A stretch of DNA of 64,000 nt. Origin: Siphonodentalium dalli (taxonomy: Eukaryota > Mollusca > Scaphopoda > Gadilida > Siphonodentaliidae). The notes below the pieces were generated by a model. The model was given only the letters and a program-made list of their open reading frames with translations. It was not told the origin of the DNA and made no database searches. This document shows, one piece after another, positions 1-10,700 of the stretch. The DNA lies in the NCBI GenBank assembly GCA_032622095.1, contig CP136069.1, forward strand, positions 186,795,122-186,859,121, given 5' to 3'. The position numbers and the translations under genes were made by a program. How positions within the stretch are numbered: position 1 is the stretch's first letter; the number at the start of each line of letters is the position of its first letter.

Positions 1-178
1 ACAATAAAGCAGTTTATGTTAAAAAATCGGACATCGACTTCCCAAATGTCATCATACGAGTTATCAACGGTATTCGGATGTTAGATTGCATTTCACACTG
101 TCTCCCCGTGATTGAGTGTGGCGCTGTCGTTTTTGAAGTAGCGCGTATATTTATTAACCCTTTACCCAACAGAACGGT

Positions 179-468
179 CCTGTGCCAATGAATTCTCTTA
201 TATATGCGAGTCGACCATAGGTCGCCTCGCATATATAAGAGAATGCATTGGATTAACACATATTAAAAATGATAAAATTGTCAAAGAATGTAGAACAAAA
301 TTATAAAAATTGTTAAAAAATGTAAGAAAAAATTATAAAATTGTTAAAGAATGTAAGAATACATGGTAAAAAGTGTTAAAACTGATTTTTTTAGGCCAAT
401 GCATTCTCTTATATATGCGAGGCGACCTATGGTCGACTCGCATATATAAGAGAATGCATTGGCACAGG
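179..468. mobile_element. Palindromic inverted-repeat (MITE-like) element
   Basis: Arms 179-251 and 396-468 (73 bp) are inverted repeats differing at one position. Each arm is itself an almost perfect palindrome (185-251 and 396-462), so the element holds four nested half-palindromes. Outer ends are CCTGTGCC / GGCACAGG. The interior (252-395) is AT-rich with about three degenerate copies of an AAAATTGTTAAAGAATGTAAGAA-like unit. No target duplication is evident. No ORF is credible. The layout suggests a fold-back or MITE-type DNA element of unknown superfamily. Confidence 0.7.
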
Positions 469-565
469 GCATAACTGTAAGCTTATTAAACAAGAGGTGA
501 GGGGCTATTTCAAAAACGTCCCTATCAGGAGCGCCAGAGATTTTGGGGTTGTACGATATGTGAAG

Positions 566-1265
566 TTACCTAGGGTGAGTTATTTTATTCCACCTGCACC
601 CGACCCCCGGAGGTTCTGGTCCCGTCCGTCCGTATGAATACTTCAACTTGTAAGCCTGATGTAAACTATTGGATAGCCCACCATGGGAAAAAGATTCCCA
701 CGTACTAAAGGTTCGTCCATGTATTCTTCCAGAGTTACGACCCTTGTTGACTTGGAAGTTTGTGTCCGCATATGAACAATTCACATTGTAACCCGGTGTG
801 AATAACCGGTTGTCATTTGGTGTGGTGATACCACAACTTTGGGAAATGATACTTACATGCTACTGGTTTCGTCCATTTGTTTGTTCTTACGGGAGTTGTT
901 GCACCTGTTGGACCTGGAAATTTGTGAATATTTTGTCAGTACGAACATTTCACCTGGTAACTTGGATCCGAATTATCTTAATTAGTTTGTGTTATGATAA
1001 TATGACGGCATAGCTTAGTGGTACCCACACGAATCGGGCTTTGTACAATTATTCTTGGCAGTGTTGTGGTATTTGTTGGACTCCGAAAGCTGTGAATATT
1101 GTGTCGGTTCTATACCTTGTAACTCAGGTGTCCATCATCGAATTTGATTGTGCTTTGGTATGGCTTGGGAGAGGGTGCCACTTACTTGAAACCCTTGTTG
1201 GACTTCAAAATGTTCACGCAATACAGACATGTTGCAATGCATGCACATTTAAAATCAAATATTAA
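566..1265. repeat. Degenerate tandem repeat with CCGTCCGTCCG start
   Basis: Three to four diverged units of roughly 200-230 bp. They share blocks such as 'acgacccttgttg(g)acttgg', 'tttgtgaatattttgtc' and 'acattgtaac', near 620, 740-800, 900-960, 1060-1130 and 1190-1230. A 'gtccgtccgta' string begins the first unit. Short ORFs across it are not conserved between units, so I read it as non-coding. A related family lies at 63381-63830. Confidence 0.55.
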
Positions 1266-2386
1266 TGGTCAAACGTAAATGCTAATTATATTAATAATAG
1301 TGTAAAAAATGTTTTATTTGAACAAAAGAATAGAAGATCACAATTTATACATCAAAGAACAAAAAGTTCAAATGAGGATGCGATAACAAGCCATAACCCC
1401 CAAAATCGCCTGTTGCCACGTCCTGGGGTCTGAATTTTCCATTCGCTCCTTTAAATCTATATGTTCTAGATAAATGTGTTCACAACTATATGTTCTAGTA
1501 TGTAACCGGGGACATTGGGATTCTGTGAAATTATTTTACACTTTAGTCAAGACATCAACATTTTAAACGCACACTCAATTTGATTAATTTTTCCCGCTAT
1601 ATTTCAGAAATGGTCAGCCATGACGGCGAGTTTGCTTCACGATAACATTAATTGTATATTATTCGAACTCGACTTTATCTCAACTCGACATTATCTCAAT
1701 ATCAGGGGTGGCACCAAGATAGTGGTCATGGAGGGCTATAACAACCTGTCGGGGAGGGTTAGCCACCGCCCCCCCCCCCCGTCTGGGAGATCTGCAATGG
1801 TCAGCCCGGTAGCTATATCCCGATGTCGTGGGGTCGTAGGCTCTGCGTCGGGGAAATCATAGCGCCACCCCTGCTCAATAGTGTCGAGTTATTGCTTAAT
1901 AATGCTCAGTACTGTTCTCCGAACGTCGACTCGTTGCTACCGCTTGTCGGTTCTGAAATAGAACTCACTCAATAAAACAAAGGGATTGTGATTTAACTAC
2001 ATACATTTACATAGCCCGTCTGTGTTTCACTAAATCTTGTTTGGTGATTGGTCAACCGCCATTGGGTCACCCGTTTATATCCCAATAAAACGAAGAGTGT
2101 AACACGAACACGACGTCACAAAGTGTAGTCCTAATCTGACATAATCAATAAAAGCGGTCAGCAGAATAATTGGGCGTGCTTAGTTTAGCCAAATTGCATT
2201 TTATGCCAGTTATTTATATCTATCACGTTTTCGTTGCTTTGAGGTTGGACATCTTATGTTTGCTTGACTTGTGCTGCGTGGGCTAGTCTCATATTATCGG
2301 CAGATTTTGTGACAATAAATACGAATAAGCTCAGCTGTTTTATGGAAATAAATCATCAAAACATTATATACATATAAGAGGGACTA
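1266..2386. other. No gene seen
   Basis: AT-rich sequence with a poly-C run at about 1768-1780. I see no credible ORF, RNA gene or structured repeat. Confidence 0.5.
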
Positions 2387-2497
2387 TAGCGTGTGTGTTA
2401 TTGAGGGATATGGCGCTGTCCTCGTTTTGGGACACTTCGCTGTTTACACAATGTAACCCAACGACCACATCGCCGTATCCCCAAATAGCACACCCAC
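2387..2497. repeat. Short inverted repeat
   Basis: Arms at about 2390-2413 and 2474-2497 (around 24 bp, roughly three mismatches) read GTGTGTTATTGAGGGATATGG-like on the left and its complement on the right. A loop of about 60 bp separates them. It could be a small hairpin or a MITE remnant. Nothing else supports a function. Confidence 0.5.
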
Positions 2498-2958
2498 CAC
2501 ATTCATTTTTTTAATTAAAGACTCGTATCAAGAACGCATTGACATATTTGACATTAATTATTAGCAACGAATCTGTTAAATCTCTTTATCACACGTGTTT
2601 ATATTATTATCTTTGGACTCCACAACCGAAATTCAAAACCCTATAAAACTGACACTATTGTAAGTGGATAAACATGGTCCACTGCGTCTGCTAATCGGGC
2701 TCACTCGACATTATTGGATATCAGTATTACTCGCACAATACAGGGGGTGTTACTTACATAAATATTCTCTCATAATTAACTTTGGGATAACTCATTGACC
2801 ATGTTAACAATGCCAGTGTGTTTGGTAGAACAGACAGAGTTGTTTTGAAACATGTTTTATTGATATAATACTACAAAAGGAATTGGGACACAAGTTTTGT
2901 CAACGTATGAAGCCACTCTGACAATACAACTGTTAAGGGGTTTCCACGCCAAGGTTAT

Positions 2959-3827
2959 GTCAGGAGGTGGACAGTTTAGATGAACCTACACAGAAGACTA
3001 CTTAATTGTTAAGATAGTGCACCACCTGACGGAGTCTATGATATATGAAGACCACATCAAGCATTGTATGTAAAAATGTCAGAAAGAGGAAATAACAGTA
3101 TTAGAAGGGCAATTATCCGACCACCGTTCTTAGCAAATTCACGAATTGATTGGAAATGAATAACTGCCATAAAAAGTACATTATATGAACTAGTGAAAGG
3201 CTCGAATTTATTTTTTTAATTAAGAGCAACTCTGCTTAAAAAATTCCAAAAGGAGTGGTATTTGGGTACCTAACAATGGTGATCAGCCATTTACATGAAC
3301 TAGAACTATGAAGAACCAGCACAATGAATACACATATTTGTTTAGTTAAGCAAGGAGCAATACACCAGAAATAGGTCACAGTGCTGAGAGATAGCTCCAC
3401 AGTCGGATGTTTGCTTTTAACAGTAATTGGACTAACTCATCTCAGCCCAAAATTGTACATCATTTCTTGTAAATATGGCAGCTCACCATTATCCAGAACC
3501 CACAGGCATCCAACTACCACTCTTTTATAATTGTTGATGCAGTGTTGCACTTAATTAATTACATATTCGGGCCTTTCACTTGTTCAGATAATTGTCTTTT
3601 TATAGAAGTTGTTCACGTCCAAGTAATTGGTGTATTTGCTGACAACGCTGTTCTGAAAATTTCCCTTCTAAAAATATTATTTCCTCTTTTTGACATTTTG
3701 ACATACTATGCTTGATGTGATCTTCAGAAACCATAGCTTCCCTCAGATGGTGTCAACCATCTTAACAATTATCTTAACAATTAAGTAGTATTCTGTGTAG
3801 GTTCATCTAAACTGTCCACCTCCTGAC
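2959..3827. mobile_element. Long fold-back (imperfect palindrome) element
   Basis: The left half from 2959 (TGTCAGGAGGTGGACAG...) matches, inverted, the right half ending at 3827 (...CTGTCCACCTCCTGACA). The homology runs at least 300 bp into each side: the 'AGAAGGGCAATTATC', 'ACTAGTGAAAGGC.CGAAT' and 'GAGTGGTA.TTGG' blocks all have inverted partners at 3480-3680. Arms differ by indels and many substitutions, so the duplication is old. No ORF or target duplication is clear. It may be a fold-back transposon or an old head-to-head insertion of one short element. Confidence 0.65.
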
Positions 3828-3837
3828 AAAGCCTTTG

Positions 3838-4176
3838 ATGATATACCGCCCAGTTGGGGTTAGTCTAGACATATTATTGCGTCACGGAAGTACATGACCT
3901 TGTATTCTCTGCAGTACCCCTGTTTGGGGTCAGCCTATTATGTTGCATCATGGTCTATTTGTATAATTAACATAATTTAGGTCACACTCTATGAATGGTA
4001 TATTATCTACATGTATGTCACATGATGATCTCGGTGGGGTAGCTTCAGCCTTGAATGTTAAAGGGACACTCGGTATTCATAAAGTGAATTTAAAGAGACA
4101 CTCGGCACTCACTGTAAATGAATGTTAAAGTGACACTAGGCACTCACTATGGATGAATGCTAAAGTGACACTCGCA
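3838..4176. repeat. Two small tandem repeats
   Basis: At 3850-3965 two diverged copies of an approximately 80-bp unit share 'ttggggttagtcta...catattattgcgtca' / 'ttggggtcagcctattatgttgcatca'. At 4052-4176 about four copies of an approximately 40-45-bp unit repeat 'aatgttaaagtgacactcggcactcact'. A purine-rich AAAATTT-type low-complexity tract follows (4185-4350). Confidence 0.6.
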
Positions 4177-4401
4177 GTGAAAAACTTTGTTTTAAAAAAT
4201 GGAAAAGTTTAAAAACTTCAAAAATTTCAAAAATTAAAAAAAAATCTTAAATTAACAAACAAAAATGAAAAACTTCAAAAACTTAACTTGTTTCTAAAAT
4301 TGAAAAATAATTTTAAATGTTCAAAAATTTCAAATTTTTCAGGATTTAGTCGGAAATATGGCTTGTTACCATTCATCGGAAAGCTCTGGGGTACCATGCT
4401 A

Positions 4402-4419
4402 CGGTGGCGAGCGCCACCG
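4402..4419. repeat. Perfect GC-rich hairpin
   Basis: CGGTGGCG, a two-base loop, then CGCCACCG: an 8-bp perfect stem in an otherwise AT-rich stretch. It is too small to assign. Confidence 0.5.
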
Positions 4420-4662
4420 AAAAGAGCAAGTGAGCAAGGGAAAAAGAGAAAAATAACATGACATGTGGTACATACTACAATTTTTTTGTATTATATTAAC
4501 TATTCACTGTCACTTTCGTCCGAATTGTCATCACTTTCATCAGATGTGTCATTTGTTTCGTCCATATATAACATTTATAATCTCCATAAGGACAGCGAGC
4601 ACCCAGATTAACAGAATGGGGTGAAATATGATGACAACAATAGCCCGGGTTAATGGAATGGG

Positions 4663-5134
4663 ATGAAATACGATGACAGAGAACTCCCTGGTCAACAGGA
4701 GGCCATGACATATAATTATATTGTGCCCCATGGTCAACATAATGGCTATACTAAGGACATAAGGACACCTGGTGAACTCGATGAAATTAATAAGGAAAAC
4801 CGTCAAAACATAGACATTCGAGAAGACATGTCGTACCCTTGTAATAACTGCGGGCTTTTGTTCGAAGATCAGCATGATGTTCAGAGACACGTAAAAAAAA
4901 CTGGTGTCAAGAAAATAAGTTAAAACGAAAATTAACTGAGGACACGGATGATAGTCAGAATAAGAAAATTAAATTGAATGAAGATAAATACTTCAAAAGT
5001 TTGTGTGATGAGAGTAGAGATAAAGCACAAGAGAATGGAGTGATAAATTGGAAACGTATACAGAAAATGGCTCGACAGAAAAAGAGGCAAAAGTACAAGC
5101 TGACAAGGACCTTAAAAGTGAAGGCATCAGGCAA
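4663..5134 (+). pseudogene. Degenerate C2H2 zinc-finger fragment
   Basis: The open part (4663-4923) encodes a Cys-x2-Cys...His...His-type motif beginning YPCNNCGLLFEDQHDVQRH, preceded by an acidic, polar stretch. After a frame change near 4900 the sequence continues in another frame through a Lys/Arg-rich region with NWKRIQKMARQKKRQKYK-like residues to a stop near 5130. A single finger followed by a basic tail resembles repeat-associated C2H2 fragments in invertebrate genomes. I infer a decayed transposon or repeat-encoded protein, not a host gene. A different C2H2 ORF lies in the gypsy element at 59456. No splice model was found that restores a longer protein. Confidence 0.4.
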
Positions 5135-5239
5135 TTTATGAATGGTTATGCTAGGACAATAAGTGTGATTTGTTGCCCGGCACGTGACAGGAAATGGGCC
5201 AATCAGAAGGGTGGAAAATAGGGAGGAGGGTAACAAAAT

Positions 5240-6302
5240 ACTTTGTGTGGGATTTTTAATGGCTTCCAGAGCGCATTACTATGTATACATTATTATTGTG
5301 TCCTCTTCGATCGATACATCCTATACGAAATCAATCAATGCACGATCCAGGTAAGAACCGATACATATAGACACTACCCTAGCTTCTCAGTGCATATAAC
5401 ATGTCACTAATTGATCGTATTATATTACCAGACAATTCCAGAAAATATATATATATTAAATATGGATTATCTCCTCCTATAAAAATGTTTATATAATTTC
5501 ATGGGTGTAAAATATTAGATATGCATCGAAGACCCCTGTCCGGTAATACTTACTATCATTCATATTTGGAGTTTTCTGGTAAAAAAAAAACTACGACCAA
5601 TTAGTGACATTTTACGGCTCGCAGAGTGTAGCAAGCGAGTGAAGCCTATCTCTATCTGAGCTTACCTGAACTTCTCATTACGGCATATTCTAAAAATAGT
5701 AACTAAAAAATGTTCCATGGAATAATCGCATTATATAAGAAAATATCGATATAATATCAATATTAATTGCTAGATGCCTCCGATAATCCATCTTTAATAT
5801 CATCATATATATTATTTTTATAACTTATCTTCTAATCTGACAGATGCATGAGTACTGTTAGAGGGTGTCACCCCCACCATGTTGGTCCGCTGATCCCTGC
5901 CATTCCCATGCTGTATGCGGGATTCATACCCCGCTGTGCAGGATACATACCCCGGTTTTAACTTGTAAATGGTAATCGCGGGATTAAAATAAAAGACTAG
6001 TATTAGACTTAGATGTCGATTGTGGTATCTGATGGCTAGAATCGGCTGTTCCCAATTTTAATCCTTTTTTGGGTATCGTTATGTTAATTGGGCCCCAGAC
6101 ATTCATTCACAGATAAACCGCGTCGCGTCCGCTCACATTGTTATAAGTAGAGTAATGTTCGGCTATCGATATTTTTTCTGGTAATACATTGTGCTAATGT
6201 TAAATACAGTTTGTTAGATTACTCTATTGAAGAAAGCGATGACAATATATCGTATTGACGCGTGAAATCTACAATGCACATGCATATCTTTCAGCACATA
6301 TG
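5240..6302. other. No gene seen
   Basis: AT-rich non-coding sequence. A short internal repeat of 'ggattcataccccg / ggatacataccccgg' lies at about 5928-5960. No supported ORF. Confidence 0.5.
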
Positions 6303-6632
6303 TTCTTAACAAACTGGTATTCATTAGTAACCCCCATCTGTTAACTGCTATTCAGTATTTACCACTCTGTTAACTGGTATATTCATTAATCACCCCATTT
6401 GTTAACTGGCATACAGTATTCACACCCTCTGTTAACTGGTATTCAGGAATCCCACATCTGTTAACAGGCATGTAGTATTCACCCATATGTTAAATGGTAT
6501 TCAGGAATCACCCCTTTTTAACTGGCATGCAGTATTCACCCCCTCTGTTAACTGGTAGTCATAGTCACCCCTTTTGGTTAGCTGGTAATCAGTATAAACC
6601 CCTCCCCTGTTAACTGGGATTCAGTATTCACC
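6303..6632. repeat. Minisatellite, about 30-bp unit
   Basis: Around ten imperfect copies of a unit close to 'TGTTAACTGGTATTCAGTAT' plus 'TCACCCCC'. Units alternate between TGGTATTCAG and TGGCATGCAG variants. The array abuts the endonuclease scrap at 6633, so the non-LTR element is lost immediately upstream. Confidence 0.8.
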
Positions 6633-6681
6633 CGCAATCAGTAGATCTCGGCGTTTCAGACCACTTAGGTGTTTATGCTAG
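6633..6681 (+). pseudogene. Non-LTR retrotransposon endonuclease fragment
   Basis: The last codons before the LTR read D-L-G-V-S-D-H-L-G-V-Y-A, the conserved C-terminal motif (SDH) of apurinic-type endonuclease domains in jockey/CR1-like non-LTR elements. The frame (…GTT TAT GCT A) rejoins the reverse-transcriptase frame at 61061 once the LTR element and the duplicated target bases are removed. This is the 5' side of the site split by the gypsy insertion. Upstream coding sequence is missing and replaced by a minisatellite. Confidence 0.75.
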
Positions 6682-6889
6682 TGTGGTAATGTTGGGTGAT
6701 TTCACCCACTTGTTAACAGGTCTTACCTGTAAGGTGTCTTTTTTCTAAAGGCCCATTATTGGTGAGCTGGTCACCACGTCAACTTTGGACTGATCCAATG
6801 GGTGCAAAGGGGCAGTGGTTCTGATTCGTCCATTTGAGCGGTGACCTCCGATTGGTCGGCCAATACGATCTCCTGATCCGCTCAAATCG

Positions 6890-6927
6890 TATAAAAAGGC
6901 CACTGTTTCTTGCAACATTGGTTCAGT
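6890..6927 (+). promoter_or_regulatory. LTR core promoter: TATA box and initiator-like TCAGT
   Basis: TATAAAAA at 6890-6897 is followed by TCAGT at 6923-6927, about 30-35 nt downstream. That is standard TATA-to-start spacing. The same pair occurs in the 3' LTR (TATA 60296-60303). Transcription would therefore start about 240 bp into the LTR. Confidence 0.6.
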
Positions 6928-7037
6928 CAGAATTATCCCGAGTATGGTCACCATCTCTTACTAATAGCTCTGACTACCCAGCCAAAGGCAACAGTTTTGG
7001 GGGACATTATAATTACCACGAAATTGGGGAACATTTT

Positions 7038-7395
7038 ATATTACCGGAAGTTGTATTCTCCGGCTGTTTACACTGTCCGCTAATGCATATTACGGAAGTT
7101 GTATTCTCTGGCTGTTTACACTGTCTGCTAATACATATTTACCGGAAGTAGATTTCTCCGTCCACTTTCTGTACCGGAAGTGGCGTACTCTGACAGTTTA
7201 ACCGGTTCTATGTGGTATATGACCGGAAGTAGGTTATTTTGGACACATTCTGTACCGGAAGTGACGTATTCTGACAGTTTACCCGGTTCTCTCATATATA
7301 TGACCGGAAGTAGGCTATTTTGGACACTTTCTGTACCGGAAGTGACGTATTCTGACAGTTTACCCGGTTCTCTCATGTATGACCGGAAGTAGGTT
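7038..7395 (+). repeat. LTR internal tandem repeat carrying ACCGGAAGT sites
   Basis: About nine occurrences of (A)CCGGAAGT in units of 45-84 bp. The longest units alternate 'gtaccggaagtgacgtattctg' with 'gaccggaagtaggttatt'. The 3' LTR has the same block at 60447-60800. It lies downstream of the predicted start, so it would be in the transcribed leader. CCGGAAGT matches the consensus of ETS-family transcription factors. Function is inferred. Confidence 0.75.
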
Positions 7396-7447
7396 ATTAG
7401 GACATTTATTGTACTAGAAGTTGAGAATATATATATAAAACCAGTAA

Positions 7448-7789
7448 TTATACTTCCATGGTGTAACCAAGGAAGTATATACAGAACTTCCAACTTCGGG
7501 GTTTCGACGGAATCTGAAAGAACTCGAAAAATAAGTGTGACAAACTGGCAACCGTTTTGGCGGCAAATTATTTTTTCCGGTCGTTCCGGGGGTCCGAAAG
7601 TCCGGAACGAGGGTGGAAGTACCTACTCGTTCCGGAACGAACAATGGCAGACTGAAAAAAAAACAAACCGTTGATGGAGAGCATCAAACTCGACCTAACT
7701 AACGTTTCGAAAAAAAAACTTCCTCAAATTGTTTTCTCCCGAGTAAAATTTGCATTGTCACTCGAAATTCGCCGTTTTTCCATCCGTTC
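7448..7789. repeat. Left terminal hairpin and leader of the 46-kb insertion
   Basis: Bases 7450-7478 form an almost perfect hairpin: ATACTTCC and GGAAGTAT stems, then TGGT/ACCA, loop GTA. The left subterminal repeat is its 5' half. The rest to 7789 is non-coding, with several GTTCCGG / CCGGAAC dyads (7588-7640). Part of it resembles a very diverged satellite A unit ('ggcaaattattttttccgg'). Confidence 0.6.
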
Positions 7790-10700
7790 TGGCTCGTTCC
7801 GGCCCGTTCCGGGTTCGATATACAGGCAACGACACACTTTATTCGGAAAAATGCAACGTTATCGACGGAAGGGGTTCGTTATGAGTATCAGCAATGAATT
7901 CCAACGCAAAATTGGCAGGGATGCGGCCGTGACAGGGGTTTGAAGAAAACGGAGAATAAGTAGGCGACGTTATGTCGTCGCCGATTCCAAGCTGTGTGGC
8001 AAAAAAATTATTTTCCGGCAAATCAAAAACATCAAAAATGATTTTTTTTTTCTTTGAAACGGTTAAGCTAATTGACACGCATGGTAGTACAGACACGATA
8101 TTTGTCATGGGATCCCAAGAGAGCTCAAAATGGGATTTATGTCTCGTAAAAAGGCAATTTACATGTTATAACTCAATAATAAAAAACACGCCTAGTCGCC
8201 ATTTTAATATGTTTAGCACCATATACTTCATTTCCGTCGGTTCCATTTGTCACAGGAGTATTTTCGGTAGGTATGACGAACGGGGCGAATCATCTGACCT
8301 GCGTAGGGGAGGGGTTAAAAGATAGGGAGAAAAGTAGACGAAATTCCATTCTAGGTCGTTCCAGACCGTTCCAGACTCGGTGTCCATACAAATTGAGGCG
8401 CGTTTACATGAATGGTGCTATGCTATCAATATAAGGGATGCATTAGAAATATTCGAGCTGAAATCAAGCACAAAATTGACAGGGATGCGGCCGTAAGAGG
8501 GGGTTGAAGAAAACGGAGAATAAGTAGACGACGATATATCGTCGCCTGGCAAGAAATAGATTTTCCGGCAAACCAAAAACATCCAAAATGATTTTTTTTT
8601 CTTTAAATCGGTTAAGCTAATTGACACGCATGGTAGCACAGACAGGATATTTGTCATGGGATCCCAAGAGAGCTCACAACGGGATTTATGTCTCGTAAAA
8701 AGGCAATTTACATGTTATAACTCAATAATTAAAAACTCCCCTAGTCGCCATTTTAATATGTTTAGCACCTTATACTTCATTTCCGTCGGTTCCATTTGTC
8801 ACAGGAGTATTTTCGGTAGGTATGACGAACGGGGCGAATCATCTGACCTGCGTAGGGGAGGGGTTGAAAGATAGGGAGAAAAGTAGACGAAATTCCATTC
8901 TAGGTCGTTCCAGACCGTTCCAGGCTCGGTATCCATACAAATTGATGCGCGTTTACCTGACTGGTGCTATGCTATCAATACAAGGGATGCACTAGAAATA
9001 TTCGAGCTGAAATCAAGCACAAAATTGACAGGGATGCGGCCGTGAGAGGGGGTTGAAGAAAACGGAGAATAAGTAGACGACGATATATCGTCGCCTGGCA
9101 AGAAATTGATTTTCCGGCAAACCAAAAACATCCAAAATGATTTTTTTTTCTTTAAATCGGTTAAGCTAATTGACACGCATGGTAGCACAGACAGGATATT
9201 TGTCATGGGATCCCAAGAGAGCTCACAACGGGATTTATGTCTCGTAAAAAGGCAATTTACATGTTATAACTCAATAATAAAAAACACGCCGAGTCGCCAT
9301 TTTAATATGTTTAGCACCATATACTTCATTTCCGTCGGTTCCATTTGTCACAGGAGTATTTTCGGTAGGTATGACGAACGGGGCGAATCATCTGACCTGC
9401 GTAGGGGAGGGGTTAAAAGATAGGGAGAAAAGTAGACGAAATTCCATTCTAGGTCGTTCCAGACCGTTCCAGACTCGGTGTCCATACAAATTGAGGCGCG
9501 TTTACATGAATGGTGCTATGCTATCAATATAAGGGATGCATTAGAAATATTCGAGCTGAAATCAAGCACAAAATTGACAGGGATGCGGCCGTAAGAGGGG
9601 GTTGAAGAAAACGGAGAATAAGTAGACGACGATATATCGTCGCCTGGCAAGAAATTGATTTTCCGGCAAACCAAAAACATCCAAAATGATTTTTTTTTCT
9701 TTAAATCGGTTAAGTTAATTGACACGCATGGTAGCACAGACAGGATATTTGTCATGGGATCCCAAGAGAGCTCAAAATGGGATTTATGTCTCGTAAAAAG
9801 GCAATTTACATGTTATAACTCAATAATAAAAAACACGCCTAGTCGCCATTTTAATATGTTTAGCACCATATACTTCATTTCCGTCGGTTCCATTTGTCAC
9901 AGGAGTATTTTCGGTAGGTATGACGAACGGGGCGAATCATCTGACCTGCGTAGGGGAGGGGTTAAAAGATAGGGAGAAAAGTAGACGAAATTCCATTCTA
10001 GGTCGTTCCAGACCGTTCCAGACTCGGTGTCCATACAAATTGAGGCGCGTTTACATGAATGGTGCTATGCTATCAATATAAGGGATGCATTAGAAATATT
10101 CGAGCTGAAATCAAGCACAAAATTGACAGGGATGCGGCCGTAAGAAGGGGTTGAAGAAAACGGAGAATAAGTAGACGACGATATATCGTCGCCTGGCAAG
10201 AAATAGATTTTCCGGCAAACCAAAAACATCCAAAATGATTTTTTTTCTTTAAATCGGTTAAGCTAATTGACACGCATGGTAGTACAGACAGGATATTTGT
10301 CATGGGATCCCAAGAGAGCTCACAACGGGATTTATGTCTCGTAAAAAGGCAATTTACATGTTATAACTCAATAATTAAAAACTCCCCTAGTCGCCATTTT
10401 AATATGTTTAGCACCTTATACTTCATTTCCGTCGGTTCCATTTGTCACAGGAGTATTTTCGGTAGGTATGACGAACGGGGCGAATCATCTGACCTGCGTA
10501 GGGGAGGGGTTGAAAGATAGGGAGAAAAGTAGACGAAATTCCATTCTAGGTCGTTCCAGACCGTTCCAGGCTCGGTATCCATACAAATTGATGCGCGTTT
10601 ACATGAATGGTGCTATGCTATCAATATAAGGGATGCATTAGAAATATTCGAGCTGAAATCAAGCACAAAATTGACAGGGATGCGGCCGTAAGAGGGGGTT

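Larger units (their letters stand above)
6682..7447 (+). repeat. 5' LTR, left part (766 bp)
   Basis: Starts TGTGGTAATG and matches 60088-60853 of the 3' LTR with 11 substitutions and two 1-bp indels that cancel in length. It stops abruptly at CCAGTAA, and the missing 207 bp are found at 53535-53741. It contains a TATA box, a probable initiator and the ACCGGAAGT repeat block. Confidence 0.93.

Noticed and set aside
7795-7825. tRNA-like box B (GGTTCGATATAC)
   Set aside because: No matching box A or cloverleaf; it is part of the CGTTCC repeat of satellite A.
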